From Streptomyces olivochromogenes (lineage in GTDB: Bacteria; Actinomycetota; Actinomycetes; Streptomycetales; Streptomycetaceae), in NCBI RefSeq assembly GCF_021538895.1, contig NZ_JADDRL010000041.1, forward strand, positions 1 through 64,000: a DNA stretch of 64,000 nt, given 5' to 3'. Positions 24,883 through 33,275 of the stretch are shown in pieces (the stretch's first letter is position 1; each line of letters begins with the position of its first letter). Position numbers and translations under genes: made by a program. The notes under the pieces are model-generated. The model made no database searches and was not told the origin of the DNA. It was given only the letters and a program-made list of their open reading frames with translations.

Positions 24883-24942
24883 GATCGGTGGAGTCCGTTG
24901 ACTCCACCGATCAGACCCGCGAGGGCGGCGAGAGGTTGTACA
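24883..24942 (-). promoter_or_regulatory. ECF-like promoter of secreted paralogue 2 with 13-bp dyad
   Basis: Minus strand: TGTACAACC, 15 nt, GGGTCTGATC, 4 nt, GAGTCAACGG. The downstream block is embedded in a perfect 13-bp inverted repeat (GATCGGTGGAGTC at 24883-24895, complement at 24900-24912) with a 4-nt loop. This covers the expected -10/start region and could be an operator, a leader hairpin or the terminator of paralogue 3's upstream neighbour. Confidence 0.6.
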
Positions 24943-24957
24943 GGTGTTCGGTGTGCG

Positions 24958-25737
24958 TCAGCGGACGTCGACGAGGTCACCCGCGGCGTTGACCGCCGGG
25001 GTGGTCGAGGTGCCGGCGAAGGAGAAGCGGTAGTAGCCGTCGGCGGAAGCGGTGGTCGTGGCCTTCAGGTTGCCCCGGGAGTCCGACTTGACGGTCTTCA
25101 GCGTGGTGTAGCTGCTGGCGCCCTTCTTGCGGAACTGGAGCTTGACCGGCTGGGTGGCGTAGCCGGAGTACTTGGCCGCGTCCCAGTTGGCCCGGGTCAG
25201 CGCGCCCGTGACGGTGATGGTCCTGCCCTTCTTCACCGGCTCCGGCGCGGCATTGGCCGTCAGCTTGGACGCGCGCTGGATCGGGAAGCTCTTGACGTTG
25301 TCCTTCTGGACGAAGTTGCTGTCCTTGCCCCGGGCGACAGCCCAGACCTTCCAGCTGCCGGCGACCTTGTTGATGAGGTTGGACCGGGCCGTCACGGTGT
25401 AGCCGGCCTTGCAGGTCGACTTGGTGGCGTCGACCTTGGTGCAGCTGGAGCGGCCGTCACTGCTGTTGGCGACGGCACCGCTGTCGGCCTCGTCGATGCT
25501 CGGGCCGTGGTACAGGATCGCCTGGGCCCAGTCGACGCCCGAGTCGTCCGTCACGGTGAAGGACACCGTGAAGGTCTTGCTCCCGGTCGCGCCGACGACG
25601 ACGGCCTTCCCACCGTTCACCACGACGTTCGAGATCTTGGTGTCACCACGGCTGTCGTCGGCCTGAGCGGCCGGGACGGCGAAGGCGGACAGGGCCAGGG
25701 CGCCGGTGACGGCGGCTCCCAGTACTCGAATGCGCAT
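24958..25737 (-). CDS. secreted beta-domain protein, tandem paralogue 3 (DUF5707-like)
   Basis: Exported protein of 259 residues: signal peptide MRIRVLGAAVTGALALSAFAVPAAQA, an N-terminal domain starting DSRGDTKISNVVVNGGKAVVVG with Cys residues in SSCTKVDATKSTC, and the shared C-terminal domain (RASKLTANAAPEPVKKGRT, LQFRKKGASSYTTLKTVKSDSRG, YYRFSFAGTSTTPAVN). Its N-terminal half is closer to what I recall as the standard DUF5707 layout than those of paralogues 1 and 2, so it may be the founder copy. Function unknown. Confidence 0.85.
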   Translation of the reverse strand: MRIRVLGAAVTGALALSAFAVPAAQADDSRGDTKISNVVVNGGKAVVVGATGSKTFTVSFTVTDDSGVDWAQAILYHGPSIDEADSGAVANSSDGRSSCTKVDATKSTCKAGYTVTARSNLINKVAGSWKVWAVARGKDSNFVQKDNVKSFPIQRASKLTANAAPEPVKKGRTITVTGALTRANWDAAKYSGYATQPVKLQFRKKGASSYTTLKTVKSDSRGNLKATTTASADGYYRFSFAGTSTTPAVNAAGDLVDVR

Positions 25738-25761
25738 GGATTCCCCAATGATCAGGAGCCT

Positions 25762-25807
25762 GTTGACTCGCATGATCAGATCCACGAAGGATGGGAACGG
25801 TTGTACG
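25762..25807 (-). promoter_or_regulatory. ECF-like promoter of secreted paralogue 3
   Basis: Minus strand: CGTACAACC, 15 nt, GGATCTGATC, 4 nt, GAGTCAACAG; identical spacing to the other two copies. The leader to the ATG would be about 30 nt. Confidence 0.6.
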
Positions 25808-25869
25808 GGAACCGAAGCCTTTTTGACGTTGTGTCAGAGATCACAGCGGCGCTCCGCGACAGGCCGGAG

Positions 25870-25903
25870 GGCCGCCTCGCCGGACATCGTCGGCGAGGCG
25901 GCC
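25870..25903 (-). terminator. terminator of the sacsin-like ATPase gene
   Basis: Perfect 13-bp inverted repeat GGCCGCCTCGCCG (25870-25882) with its complement (25891-25903) and an 8-nt loop, 19 bp beyond the stop of the large ATPase gene. Confidence 0.85.
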
Positions 25904-25921
25904 CCTACCGCCGTGTCGGGC

Positions 25922-28900
25922 TCAGTCGAACCAGCGGTCCCGGGCCAGTTCTTCCGTGCGGGAGGGGTCTTCCAGTAGGGCCGCGACCTCGAAGCGGCGT
26001 GGCCACTGGCCGGACGCCCAGGCGAGGCCTGCGGCCACGCCCTCCAGGGTGGCGGCGTGCAGGACGGCGTCGTTCGTCAGGCGCCAGTCGATCTCCACGC
26101 CGTCGACGACGAGTTCCTCGTGCTCGACGTAGGTGTCCGGGGTGCGCGGGCCGAGCAGCACCCGTACCGACTCCGGTACGTCGTGCTCGGTGCCCTCGGA
26201 GTCCACCGAGCCGGTGACGGACTCGCTCAGCCGCCGCACCTGGAACAGGTCGGCGAGTTCGGCGGCCCGCGACGGCCGTACCGGCAGCAGCGGGACGCCC
26301 TCCGTGAAGGGCAGCAGGTCGGGCGAGTCGACGACCACGGCGTCGGCCGCGTCCACGACCTCCACCCGCCCGTCGACCACGGCCCGCAGCTCCTCCGGCA
26401 GGGTCACCTGCTCGGGGTCCAGCTCCGCCAGCGCGCTGTACAGCGCGTGCAGCTGGGCGGAGGTGACCGGGCGCTCCGGGTCGGCGAGCCGGTCGAGGAG
26501 CTCGGCGGCGCCGCCGGGCTCGTCGAGCAGCGCGGCGACCGAGGTGCGCACCCCGAGAGCCCGCAGCACCTGCTCGTCCTCGAACCCGGTGGCGTCCGCC
26601 TCGTCGTACAGGCCGCGCAGCAGCGGGTCGCCGCCGGCCGCCAGCAGACCGGCGGGCCTGCGCCCGTCCAGCACCGGGTGCCCGCGCAGCCACCATGCCG
26701 TGTACGGCCGTACGACCTCGTGCGTGCCGTCCGGCAGCAGGATCCGCATCGGCTGGGTGAGCGCGTCGCGCAGCGGCGGGCGGGCGAGCAGGGCGAGCGC
26801 CTGCGGCCAGTGGTCGTCGTCGACGAGGTCGAGGTCGCGGACGGCGACGAGTTCGGTGGCGACCGGAGGCACGGGGCTGTCCGGGAAGCGGTCGAGGATG
26901 TCCTCGCACCACACGTCCACGGCGTCGAGCAGACCGGCATCGTCGGGCTCGGCGAAGTCGCCCTCGCGGGGCTCCAGTTCGTCCGGGTCGAGGACGACGT
27001 CCGTGGCGCGTACGAGGGCGAAGTCGGCCAGCACGCCACAGGCGGCCAGCGGCTGTTCGCCCCACTTCTCGGCCAACGCGGCGTCCACGCCGGCCAGTTC
27101 GTCCTCACGGATGACCTGCGCGAACGGGCTGCCCGGATAGACCAGTTCGCCCGCGGGGGCGAGTTCGCCGTCCTCGTCCGGCAGGGCCAGGGCGCCGAGC
27201 CAGGGTTCGTCGCCCGGTTCCAGGCCCGCGTCGCGGACCAGGGCGAGGACGGTGTCGGCCAGTTCCTCGGGGTCCGGGGCGTCGTCCTCCCAGGACACCG
27301 CGCCCTCGTCGTCGAGGGAGGCGGCCACGGCGGCGCGCACCTGCGGTGTGGTGAGGACGGCGCGCGGGGTCGCGGGCAGGGCGCCGAGCTTCTCCAGGAT
27401 CGGGTGCGCGGCGTCCGGGTGCGCGACCTTCAGGCCGAGCCGGGCCAGGACCTCCGGGTCGATGCGGGCGGCGTCCGGGGTGGGCAGCAGGACCTGGCGG
27501 GGGCCGATGGTGGTCCTGCCGTCGGCGAGCGGCACGGGCAGGCCGGACAGCCGGTCGGGGTCGACTCCGGCGAGGCTGTCGTAGAGCCGGTGCCACCACT
27601 GCGGGTCCTTCTCCAGCCCGGCCAGCCGGTCGATCGCGTCGGCGAGCGGGAGGCGGGCGACGCCCAGCGTGCGCAGCTCGACGCGGCGTTCGAGGCCGGC
27701 GGGCAGCAGGGTGGGCAGTACCTCGGCCAGGACCCGGACGGTGTCGGCGCCCGCGCCCTCGACGACCTCGGCGTCGCGCGGCCGCAGGGCCTCGGGCAGG
27801 TCGTCGGCGTCGTGGCCGGCGGGCGCGACGGCCGGGGGCAGGAACGCGGTGCGCGGGAGCAGGTCCAGGATCGCCTGCCGCAGCGCCCCGTCGAGCTCGC
27901 CCTTGCCCAGCGGGCCGGGGACCAGGCCGATGACGCCCTCGGTCACCGGACGCCATTGGGCGAGGAGTTCGGTGTACGCGTCCGCCGCGCGCCGCACCAG
28001 GAAGTCGGTCAGCGGGCCGGGGGCGGCGTGCCGGCGGGTGGTGTCCAGCGGGAAGGAGGCGATGAGCAGGGCGGGTACGCCGAGGGGCTCGTCGCTGGGG
28101 GTGGGCGCGTGGACGACCGGGGTGGTGCGGGGGTGGACGGGGGCGCCGTAGCTGTCGACGGGGACGGCCCAGGTGACGGACCAGTGGGGGCGCAGGCGCT
28201 CCTCCACCGGGCGGTCGGCGAGCAGGTCGGGGGTGAGCGGGCCGTGCGCGACGGAGGTACGCCAGTGGGTGAGGCCGTCCCGGGAGTCCTCGACGATGGT
28301 GAAGGGTCCGTCGGTGCGGCGGCTGAGCGTGCGGGGGGCGTCGCCGTTGATCTCTACGACCACTTCCTCCAGGCCCGGCAGGGCGAGCAGGAGGGCGTCG
28401 TCCACGGCGTGCAGGAGGCGCTCGGCCAGGTCGGTGGCGGCCGCGTCGCGCAGCGGGAGGATGACGACCGTGTCGTACGGGTCGGGGGCGGTGCCCTCGG
28501 CGGCGAAGGGCAGGCGCAGCAGCGGGACGTGCCCGTCGCGGCGACGGATCTCGTCGCCCAGGCCGGGGCTGTGCCGGGCGGTGTCCGCGGCGAGTTCGCG
28601 GGCCTCGGCCAGGGACCAGCGCACGCCGCCGTGCCGGCCCACGACCGCGGGCTCGTCGGTGACGGAGAGGACGGCGGCGAAGCCGACGCCGAAGCGGCCG
28701 ACGGCGCCCTGGCCCTCCTGCGGGTCGCGTTTGGCGGAGGCGCGCAGGGTGGAGAGGGACTCGACTCCGGCCGCGTCCAGCGGGGCGCCGGTGTTGGCGG
28801 CGAACAGGACGCCGTCGCGGAGCGTGAGGCGGAGCCGGCCGGGGGTCTTCGCCCGGGCGGCGGCGTCGGCGGCGTTCTGGGCGAGCTCGACGACGAGCCG

Positions 28901-29056
28901 GTCCCGGTAGCCGCCGAGGACCAGGTCCTCCTCGGCGTTGGCGTCCTCGCGGAAGCGGGCGGGGCTGGTGGCCCAGGCGTCGAGAACACCGCGGCGCAGT
29001 CGGGCCGTGCCGAAGGGGTCGGCGCCCTCGGCCGCGGGCCGCACGAACTTGCTCAC
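25922..29056 (-). CDS. large protein with sacsin-type GHKL ATPase N-terminal domain
   Basis: Protein of 1044 residues. The first about 250 residues carry GHKL (Hsp90-like) nucleotide motifs: N-box DRLVVELAQNAADAAARA, LFAANTGAPLDAAGVESL (G1), and GAVGRFGVGFAAVLSVTDEP (G2 lid). This is the sacsin/Hsp90 N-terminal fold found in long actinobacterial proteins. The remaining about 800 residues are acidic, Leu/Asp/Glu-rich and lack recognisable domains. A chaperone-like or nucleic-acid-associated ATPase role is possible. The GTG start (VSKFVRPAAEGADPFGTARLR) has GGAGAGG 5 nt upstream; an upstream Gly-rich extension is not credible. It follows DUF3027 on the same strand. Confidence 0.8.
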   Translation of the reverse strand: MSKFVRPAAEGADPFGTARLRRGVLDAWATSPARFREDANAEEDLVLGGYRDRLVVELAQNAADAAARAKTPGRLRLTLRDGVLFAANTGAPLDAAGVESLSTLRASAKRDPQEGQGAVGRFGVGFAAVLSVTDEPAVVGRHGGVRWSLAEARELAADTARHSPGLGDEIRRRDGHVPLLRLPFAAEGTAPDPYDTVVILPLRDAAATDLAERLLHAVDDALLLALPGLEEVVVEINGDAPRTLSRRTDGPFTIVEDSRDGLTHWRTSVAHGPLTPDLLADRPVEERLRPHWSVTWAVPVDSYGAPVHPRTTPVVHAPTPSDEPLGVPALLIASFPLDTTRRHAAPGPLTDFLVRRAADAYTELLAQWRPVTEGVIGLVPGPLGKGELDGALRQAILDLLPRTAFLPPAVAPAGHDADDLPEALRPRDAEVVEGAGADTVRVLAEVLPTLLPAGLERRVELRTLGVARLPLADAIDRLAGLEKDPQWWHRLYDSLAGVDPDRLSGLPVPLADGRTTIGPRQVLLPTPDAARIDPEVLARLGLKVAHPDAAHPILEKLGALPATPRAVLTTPQVRAAVAASLDDEGAVSWEDDAPDPEELADTVLALVRDAGLEPGDEPWLGALALPDEDGELAPAGELVYPGSPFAQVIREDELAGVDAALAEKWGEQPLAACGVLADFALVRATDVVLDPDELEPREGDFAEPDDAGLLDAVDVWCEDILDRFPDSPVPPVATELVAVRDLDLVDDDHWPQALALLARPPLRDALTQPMRILLPDGTHEVVRPYTAWWLRGHPVLDGRRPAGLLAAGGDPLLRGLYDEADATGFEDEQVLRALGVRTSVAALLDEPGGAAELLDRLADPERPVTSAQLHALYSALAELDPEQVTLPEELRAVVDGRVEVVDAADAVVVDSPDLLPFTEGVPLLPVRPSRAAELADLFQVRRLSESVTGSVDSEGTEHDVPESVRVLLGPRTPDTYVEHEELVVDGVEIDWRLTNDAVLHAATLEGVAAGLAWASGQWPRRFEVAALLEDPSRTEELARDRWFD

Positions 29057-29159
29057 GTTCACCTCTCCATCGTCGGCTGACGACGAAGGTACCGCGCCAC
29101 CGCCCCCACCTCCGCCGCCCTTCCCACCTATCCCCACCGTCCCGGCCCGGGGCCGGACA

Positions 29160-29390
29160 CCACCCGGGAAGCCTCGGGAGCCGACGGGGCGGGCAGCGCT
29201 CGGGAGCCTCAGGAATCGACGGGGCGGGCACCCCACCCCCAGGGGGCTCGGGAATCGGCGCGCCTACGCCGTCCACAAGCCCCGGGAATCGGCCGGCGTG
29301 GCCAACATCCGGGAGGCTCGGGAACGGCGGGCCCGCGCCGTCCCGAAGCCCAGGAGTGGCCGACATCCGCCCCCGGGGATGCCCGGCAAT
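29160..29390. repeat. degenerate tandem repeats upstream of the ATPase gene
   Basis: The gap between the ATPase start and the DUF3027 stop (29057-29404) contains no gene. It holds two 25-bp direct repeats (starting GCCTCGGGAGCCGACGGGGC and GCCTCAGGAATCGACGGGGC) followed by several weaker units with the core CGGGAATCGGC or GAGTGGCCGACATCC. Probably slippage-derived spacer DNA; a regulatory role is not shown. Confidence 0.5.
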
Positions 29391-29404
29391 ACCCCCGTCC
29401 GCTT

Positions 29405-30331
29405 CTAGGAGTGGCCGAGTTCCGCCGTCTCCTCGTCGCCGACCGGGGGGACCGAGCCGGAGTCCGCCGCGGGGCGGAGCGGGAAGACGTCGACCTTGGT
29501 CTCGTCGATCACCGGCGGGGCCGGCTGGGGCGGCTTGGGCATGACCGCGGCCTCGGAGTGGCCGCCGCAGCCGTACGAGAGGGAGACGACCCGGCCGTCC
29601 GCCGGGGCGAACTCGTTCGCGCAGACGCCGAAGGCCTGGCCGAGGGAGCCGCCCATGGGGACCAGGAAGCCACAGGTGGCGCAGGACGCGGGGGCCGCCT
29701 GGGCCATGGGCGTCTTCGGCCCGAAGCCATCCTCCCAGCGGTCGGCGGCGACATGCAGGCCGTAGCGGGACAGGACCCGGGCGCGGCGCATGCCCAGTTC
29801 CTCCGCCAACGCGGCGATGGAGCCGCGGGAGGGTGACGTGGGCTGCTCGGCGGGGGCGCCGGGAGTGACGTCCGCGTCCTCCGCGTCCGCCAGTTCCTCC
29901 ATCTCCCGGGAGACCGCCGAGTTCGGCGGGGGCACGTCGTCGCCGGAGTAGCCCGGCTCCAGACGCAGGTCCTCCGCGTCGGTGGGCAGCAGGTCGCCCG
30001 GTCCCATGTCGCCCGGGCGCAGCCGCTCGCTCCAGGGGACCCACTCGGGCGCGAGCAGCGCGTCCGAGCCGGGCAGCAGGACGACCTCGTCCAGCGTCAC
30101 GATCTTGGCGCGGGACGCCCGGGCCACGGTCGCCGCCCAGCGCCAGCCGCGGTACCCGAACTCCTTGCACTCGAAGAAGTGCGTGACAACGCGGTCCCCC
30201 TCCGACACCAGGCCGACGTGCTCGCCGACCACACCGGGTGCGGCCGCCTCCTCGGCGGCGGCGCGGGCGAGGTCGACGGCCTCGGCGCACAGGCGGTCGG
30301 GGGTGCGGCTTCGCGTTGTCGCTGCGCTCAC
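29405..30331 (-). CDS. DUF3027 protein with a zinc-ribbon-like centre
   Basis: Protein of 308 residues with the actinobacterial DUF3027 layout. An N-terminal alpha/beta region (VVTHFFECKEFGYRGWRWAATVARA, VTLDEVVLLPGSDALLAPEWVPW) is followed by an acidic linker. A cysteine module comes next (CATCGFLVPMGGSLGQAFGVCANEFAPADGRVVSLSYGCGGHSE), where C-x2-C ... C ... C-x2-H could bind a metal, and then a Pro-rich tail. Function unknown; conservation across actinobacteria suggests housekeeping. A GTG start with GAGAAG 8 nt upstream was chosen. It precedes the sacsin-like ATPase gene on the same strand. Confidence 0.85.
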   Translation of the reverse strand: MSAATTRSRTPDRLCAEAVDLARAAAEEAAAPGVVGEHVGLVSEGDRVVTHFFECKEFGYRGWRWAATVARASRAKIVTLDEVVLLPGSDALLAPEWVPWSERLRPGDMGPGDLLPTDAEDLRLEPGYSGDDVPPPNSAVSREMEELADAEDADVTPGAPAEQPTSPSRGSIAALAEELGMRRARVLSRYGLHVAADRWEDGFGPKTPMAQAAPASCATCGFLVPMGGSLGQAFGVCANEFAPADGRVVSLSYGCGGHSEAAVMPKPPQPAPPVIDETKVDVFPLRPAADSGSVPPVGDEETAELGHS

Positions 30332-30577
30332 AGGTATCGCTTCTCTCCTACGCCGTCTCACGGGTGCGGCTGCCTCCGGCGGGTGGGACGGACGGAGCGG
30401 ACCTGTGGACCGCATCGACGTCCGCCTCGATCGCGCTCGGGCGCACCTCTTCCATCCATTCTGCGGGATGGCTGAGATACGCACGCTACCCGGTCACCGG
30501 CGCTGGGCCTAGTTCCCGACCGCCCGCCCGACTCGCTCGGCTGCAAAGTGCTCTACGGACCGCGTTCTCAGGGCACT

Positions 30578-32011
30578 ATGAACGTCGTGGCAGCCGCGAG
30601 GTCGTCCCAGGGCGCCGCCGGGGTCGGTGGGGTCGGGGGAACAGGTCGAGGTGGCGGTGCGGGCCGGGTGCACGGCGCCGTCCGCGCCGTCGGCCGCGCC
30701 CTGCACTTTCCCGTCACCGGCACCGCCCGCGGCATCCGGAAGGCCACGCACGCGCACGGCGCCGGGGAGTCCGGTCTCGGCAAACTGATCGAACTGCACG
30801 CGGTGAACGGCGCCGGTGACGTCATGATCACCATCGCGCTCGCCTCCACCGTGTTCTTCTCGGTGCCCACGGACGAGGCGCGCGGCCGGGTCGCGCTCTA
30901 CCTCGCCATCACCATGGCTCCCTTCACGGTCCTCGCCCCCGTGATCGGCCCGCTCCTCGACCGGCTGCCGCACGGCCGCCGCGCCGCGATGGCCGCCGCG
31001 ATGCTCGCCCGCGCCCTGCTCGCGCTGATCATCTCGGGCGCGGCGGCCAGCGGCAGCCTGGAGCTGTATCCGGCGGCACTCGGCGTGCTCGTGGCCTCCA
31101 AGGCGTACGGCGTCGTCCGCAGCGCCGTGGTGCCCCGGCTGCTGCCGCCCCGCTTCTCCCTGGTCAAGGCCAACTCGCGGGTCACCCTGGGCGGGCTCCT
31201 GGCCACCGGTATCGCCGCGCCCGTCGGCGCGGGCCTGCAGGCCCTCGGGCCCCGCTGGCCGCTCTACGGCGCCTTCGTGATCTTCGTCGCGGGTACGGTC
31301 CTGTCCTTCTCCCTGCCGCCGAAGGTGGACTCGGCCAAGGGCGAGGACGTCGCGCTGCTCGCGGCCGACGAGAGACACCTGCACGGCCCGCACCTCAAGC
31401 CGGTCAAACGCCCGGGACTGCGCACGGTGGGCCCGGCCGTCACCCACGCCCTCGGCGCCAACGCCGCCCTGCGCTGTCTGTCCGGATTCCTGATCTTCTT
31501 CCTCGCCTTCCTGCTGCGTGAGCACCCGCTGGCCGGCGAGAGCGCGGCGGTGTCGCTGGGGATAGTGGTCGTCGCGGCGGGCGTGGGCAATGCGCTCGGC
31601 ACGGCGGTGGGCGCCTGGCTCAGGTCCCGGGCCCCGGAGATCATCATCGTGACCGTGGTCGCGGTGGCGCTGGGCACGGCGATCGTCGCGGCGGTCTTCT
31701 TCGGCACGTTCCTGGTGGCGTGTCTGGCCGCGGTCGCCGGGTTCGCGCAGGCGCTCGCCAAGCTGTCCCTGGACGCCCTGATCCAGCGGGACGTACCGGA
31801 ACTGGTCCGTACGTCGGCGTTCGCGCGGTCCGAGACGATGCTCCAGATGGCGTGGGTGTTCGGCGGCGCGGTCGGCATCGTGATGCCGCTCAACGGCACG
31901 CTGGGCCTTTCGGTGGCCGCCGCCATGGTGGCGGTCGGCTGGCTGAGCACCGTACGCGGGCTGCTCGGTTCGGCGCGGCACGGCGGCCGGACACGACCGC
32001 GAGTGGCGTAA
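30578..32011 (+). CDS. MFS transporter
   Basis: Membrane protein of 477 residues with about 12 helices after a long Gly/Ala/Arg-rich cytoplasmic head (about 75 residues). Segments GDVMITIALASTVFFSVP, APVIGPLLDRLPHGRRAAMAAAML (loop 2-3 motif) and LSLDALIQRDVPELVRTSAFARSETMLQMAWVFGGAVGIVMP mark an MFS carrier. The substrate is unknown. It is the first gene of a same-strand run with the DUF2771 lipoprotein and mqnB-mqnD, but the 62-bp gap to the next gene leaves co-transcription open. Confidence 0.87.
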   Translation: MNVVAAARSSQGAAGVGGVGGTGRGGGAGRVHGAVRAVGRALHFPVTGTARGIRKATHAHGAGESGLGKLIELHAVNGAGDVMITIALASTVFFSVPTDEARGRVALYLAITMAPFTVLAPVIGPLLDRLPHGRRAAMAAAMLARALLALIISGAAASGSLELYPAALGVLVASKAYGVVRSAVVPRLLPPRFSLVKANSRVTLGGLLATGIAAPVGAGLQALGPRWPLYGAFVIFVAGTVLSFSLPPKVDSAKGEDVALLAADERHLHGPHLKPVKRPGLRTVGPAVTHALGANAALRCLSGFLIFFLAFLLREHPLAGESAAVSLGIVVVAAGVGNALGTAVGAWLRSRAPEIIIVTVVAVALGTAIVAAVFFGTFLVACLAAVAGFAQALAKLSLDALIQRDVPELVRTSAFARSETMLQMAWVFGGAVGIVMPLNGTLGLSVAAAMVAVGWLSTVRGLLGSARHGGRTRPRVA

Positions 32012-32073
32012 CGAAGCGGGCACGCCGCACCCCGCGTGGCCGGTACGGCCTGGCTGCCCGATAGCCTTCGGCC

Positions 32074-32550
32074 ATGACCATGCAATCCGTTGTGCGACGC
32101 CGCCGCGCCGTCGCCGCCGCCGGCGCCGTTTCCGCCGGACTGCTCGTTCTCACGGCCTGTGAGAAGCCGTCCCCGATCGCGACGGTCACCGTCGGCACGA
32201 GTTCGGTCAGCTCCGAGGCCACCTGCTACAACGGCGGTGACCCGCTGAACACCGCCTCCCTGGCCAAGTGCCTCAAGAACACGGACATCAAGTCGATCAA
32301 GGTGGACCCGGACGCGACCGTGCGCTTCGGTGTCGACCCGGACATCGCGGACAATGGCTGGACGATCCTGATGAACGGTCAGCCGCTCACCGACTCCAGC
32401 AAGAAGACCTACCGCACCATCCCGGGCAGCGTGTTCTTCAACGTCCAGTACGGCGCCCAGGGCAACTCCACCCTGGTGTCGATCAAGGAGGGCGAGAAGG
32501 ACGTCACGGGCCTGTGGTCCTTCAAGCTCAAGAAGGACACCGACTCCTGA
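32074..32550 (+). CDS. DUF2771-family lipoprotein
   Basis: Exported lipoprotein of 158 residues: basic head RRRRAVAAAG, hydrophobic core, lipobox LVLTAC (lipidated Cys near residue 29), then a beta-rich domain (IATVTVGTSSVSSEATCYNGGDPL, VRFGVDPDIADNGWTILMNGQPL, TYRTIPGSVFFN, GLWSFKLKKDTDS). DUF2771 proteins are found in actinobacteria and their role is unknown. Its stop codon overlaps the proposed start of mqnB, indicating translational coupling. Confidence 0.85.
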   Translation: MTMQSVVRRRRAVAAAGAVSAGLLVLTACEKPSPIATVTVGTSSVSSEATCYNGGDPLNTASLAKCLKNTDIKSIKVDPDATVRFGVDPDIADNGWTILMNGQPLTDSSKKTYRTIPGSVFFNVQYGAQGNSTLVSIKEGEKDVTGLWSFKLKKDTDS

Positions 32551-33275
32551 CCACGTCGTCCGCACGTGTCCTCGTAGCCACCGCCGTCCCCGCCGAACGG
32601 GACGCGGTGGCTCGGGCGTTCTCCACGGCCGCGAGCGAGGTGCGGCTCCCGGGAGCGGTGCTCCACCGGATCTCCGGTGCGTTCGCATGCGACCTTCTCG
32701 CCGCCGGCGTCGGCCCCGCGCTCGCCGCCGCCTCCACCGCCACCGCCCTCACCGCCGCCGCCCTCCAGGGCACCCCTTACGACCTCGTCGTCAGCGCCGG
32801 GATCGCCGGCGGCTTCCAGCCCGGGGCGCCGGTCGGTTCGCTCGTGGTGGCCGACGAGATCACCGCGGCCGATCTGGGCGCCGAGACGGCCGACGGATTC
32901 CTCCCGGTCACCGAACTGGGTTTCGGGACCGTCAGCCACCGTCCGCCGAAATCACTCGTACGAACCGTCGCCGCCGCGACCGGGGCGCTCCCCGGCGAGG
33001 TACTGACCGTCTCGACCGTGACCGGGACGGCCGCCCGCGCCGCACAGCTCCGCGCCCGTCACCCCCGTGCCCTCGCCGAGGCCATGGAGGGTTTCGGGGT
33101 GGCCGAGGCCGCCGCCGCGCACCGGGTGCCCGTCCTCGAGCTACGCGCCGTCTCCAACCCCGTCGGCCCGCGCGACCGCGCCGCCTGGCGCATCGGCGAC
33201 GCCCTCGCGGCCCTCACCGGGGCCTTCGGGAAGCTCACGTCCGCCTGGGAGAGTTGGAACCCACATGAGTCCTGA
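32547..33275 (+). CDS. mqnB: futalosine hydrolase
   Basis: Nucleosidase of about 242 residues that releases hypoxanthine from futalosine, a step of the alternative menaquinone pathway. Family features are VLVATAVPAERDAV at the start, AGVGPALAAASTATAL, YDLVVSAGIAGGFQP, and AMEGFGVAEAAAAHRVPVLELRAVSNPVGPRD with the catalytic Glu/Asp. The N-terminus requires an unusual start. A CTG overlapping the previous stop (CTGA) has AAGGA 9 nt upstream; a GTG at 32514 inside the DUF2771 gene is the alternative. Downstream GTG codons would remove the conserved first strand. The gene overlaps mqnD by 11 nt. Confidence 0.9.
   Translation: MTTSSARVLVATAVPAERDAVARAFSTAASEVRLPGAVLHRISGAFACDLLAAGVGPALAAASTATALTAAALQGTPYDLVVSAGIAGGFQPGAPVGSLVVADEITAADLGAETADGFLPVTELGFGTVSHRPPKSLVRTVAAATGALPGEVLTVSTVTGTAARAAQLRARHPRALAEAMEGFGVAEAAAAHRVPVLELRAVSNPVGPRDRAAWRIGDALAALTGAFGKLTSAWESWNPHES

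Noticed and set aside
26057..29080. 1007-codon open frame on the plus strand
   Set aside because: Shadow of the sacsin-like ATPase; composition is Gly/Val/Asp/Arg-rich without domains.
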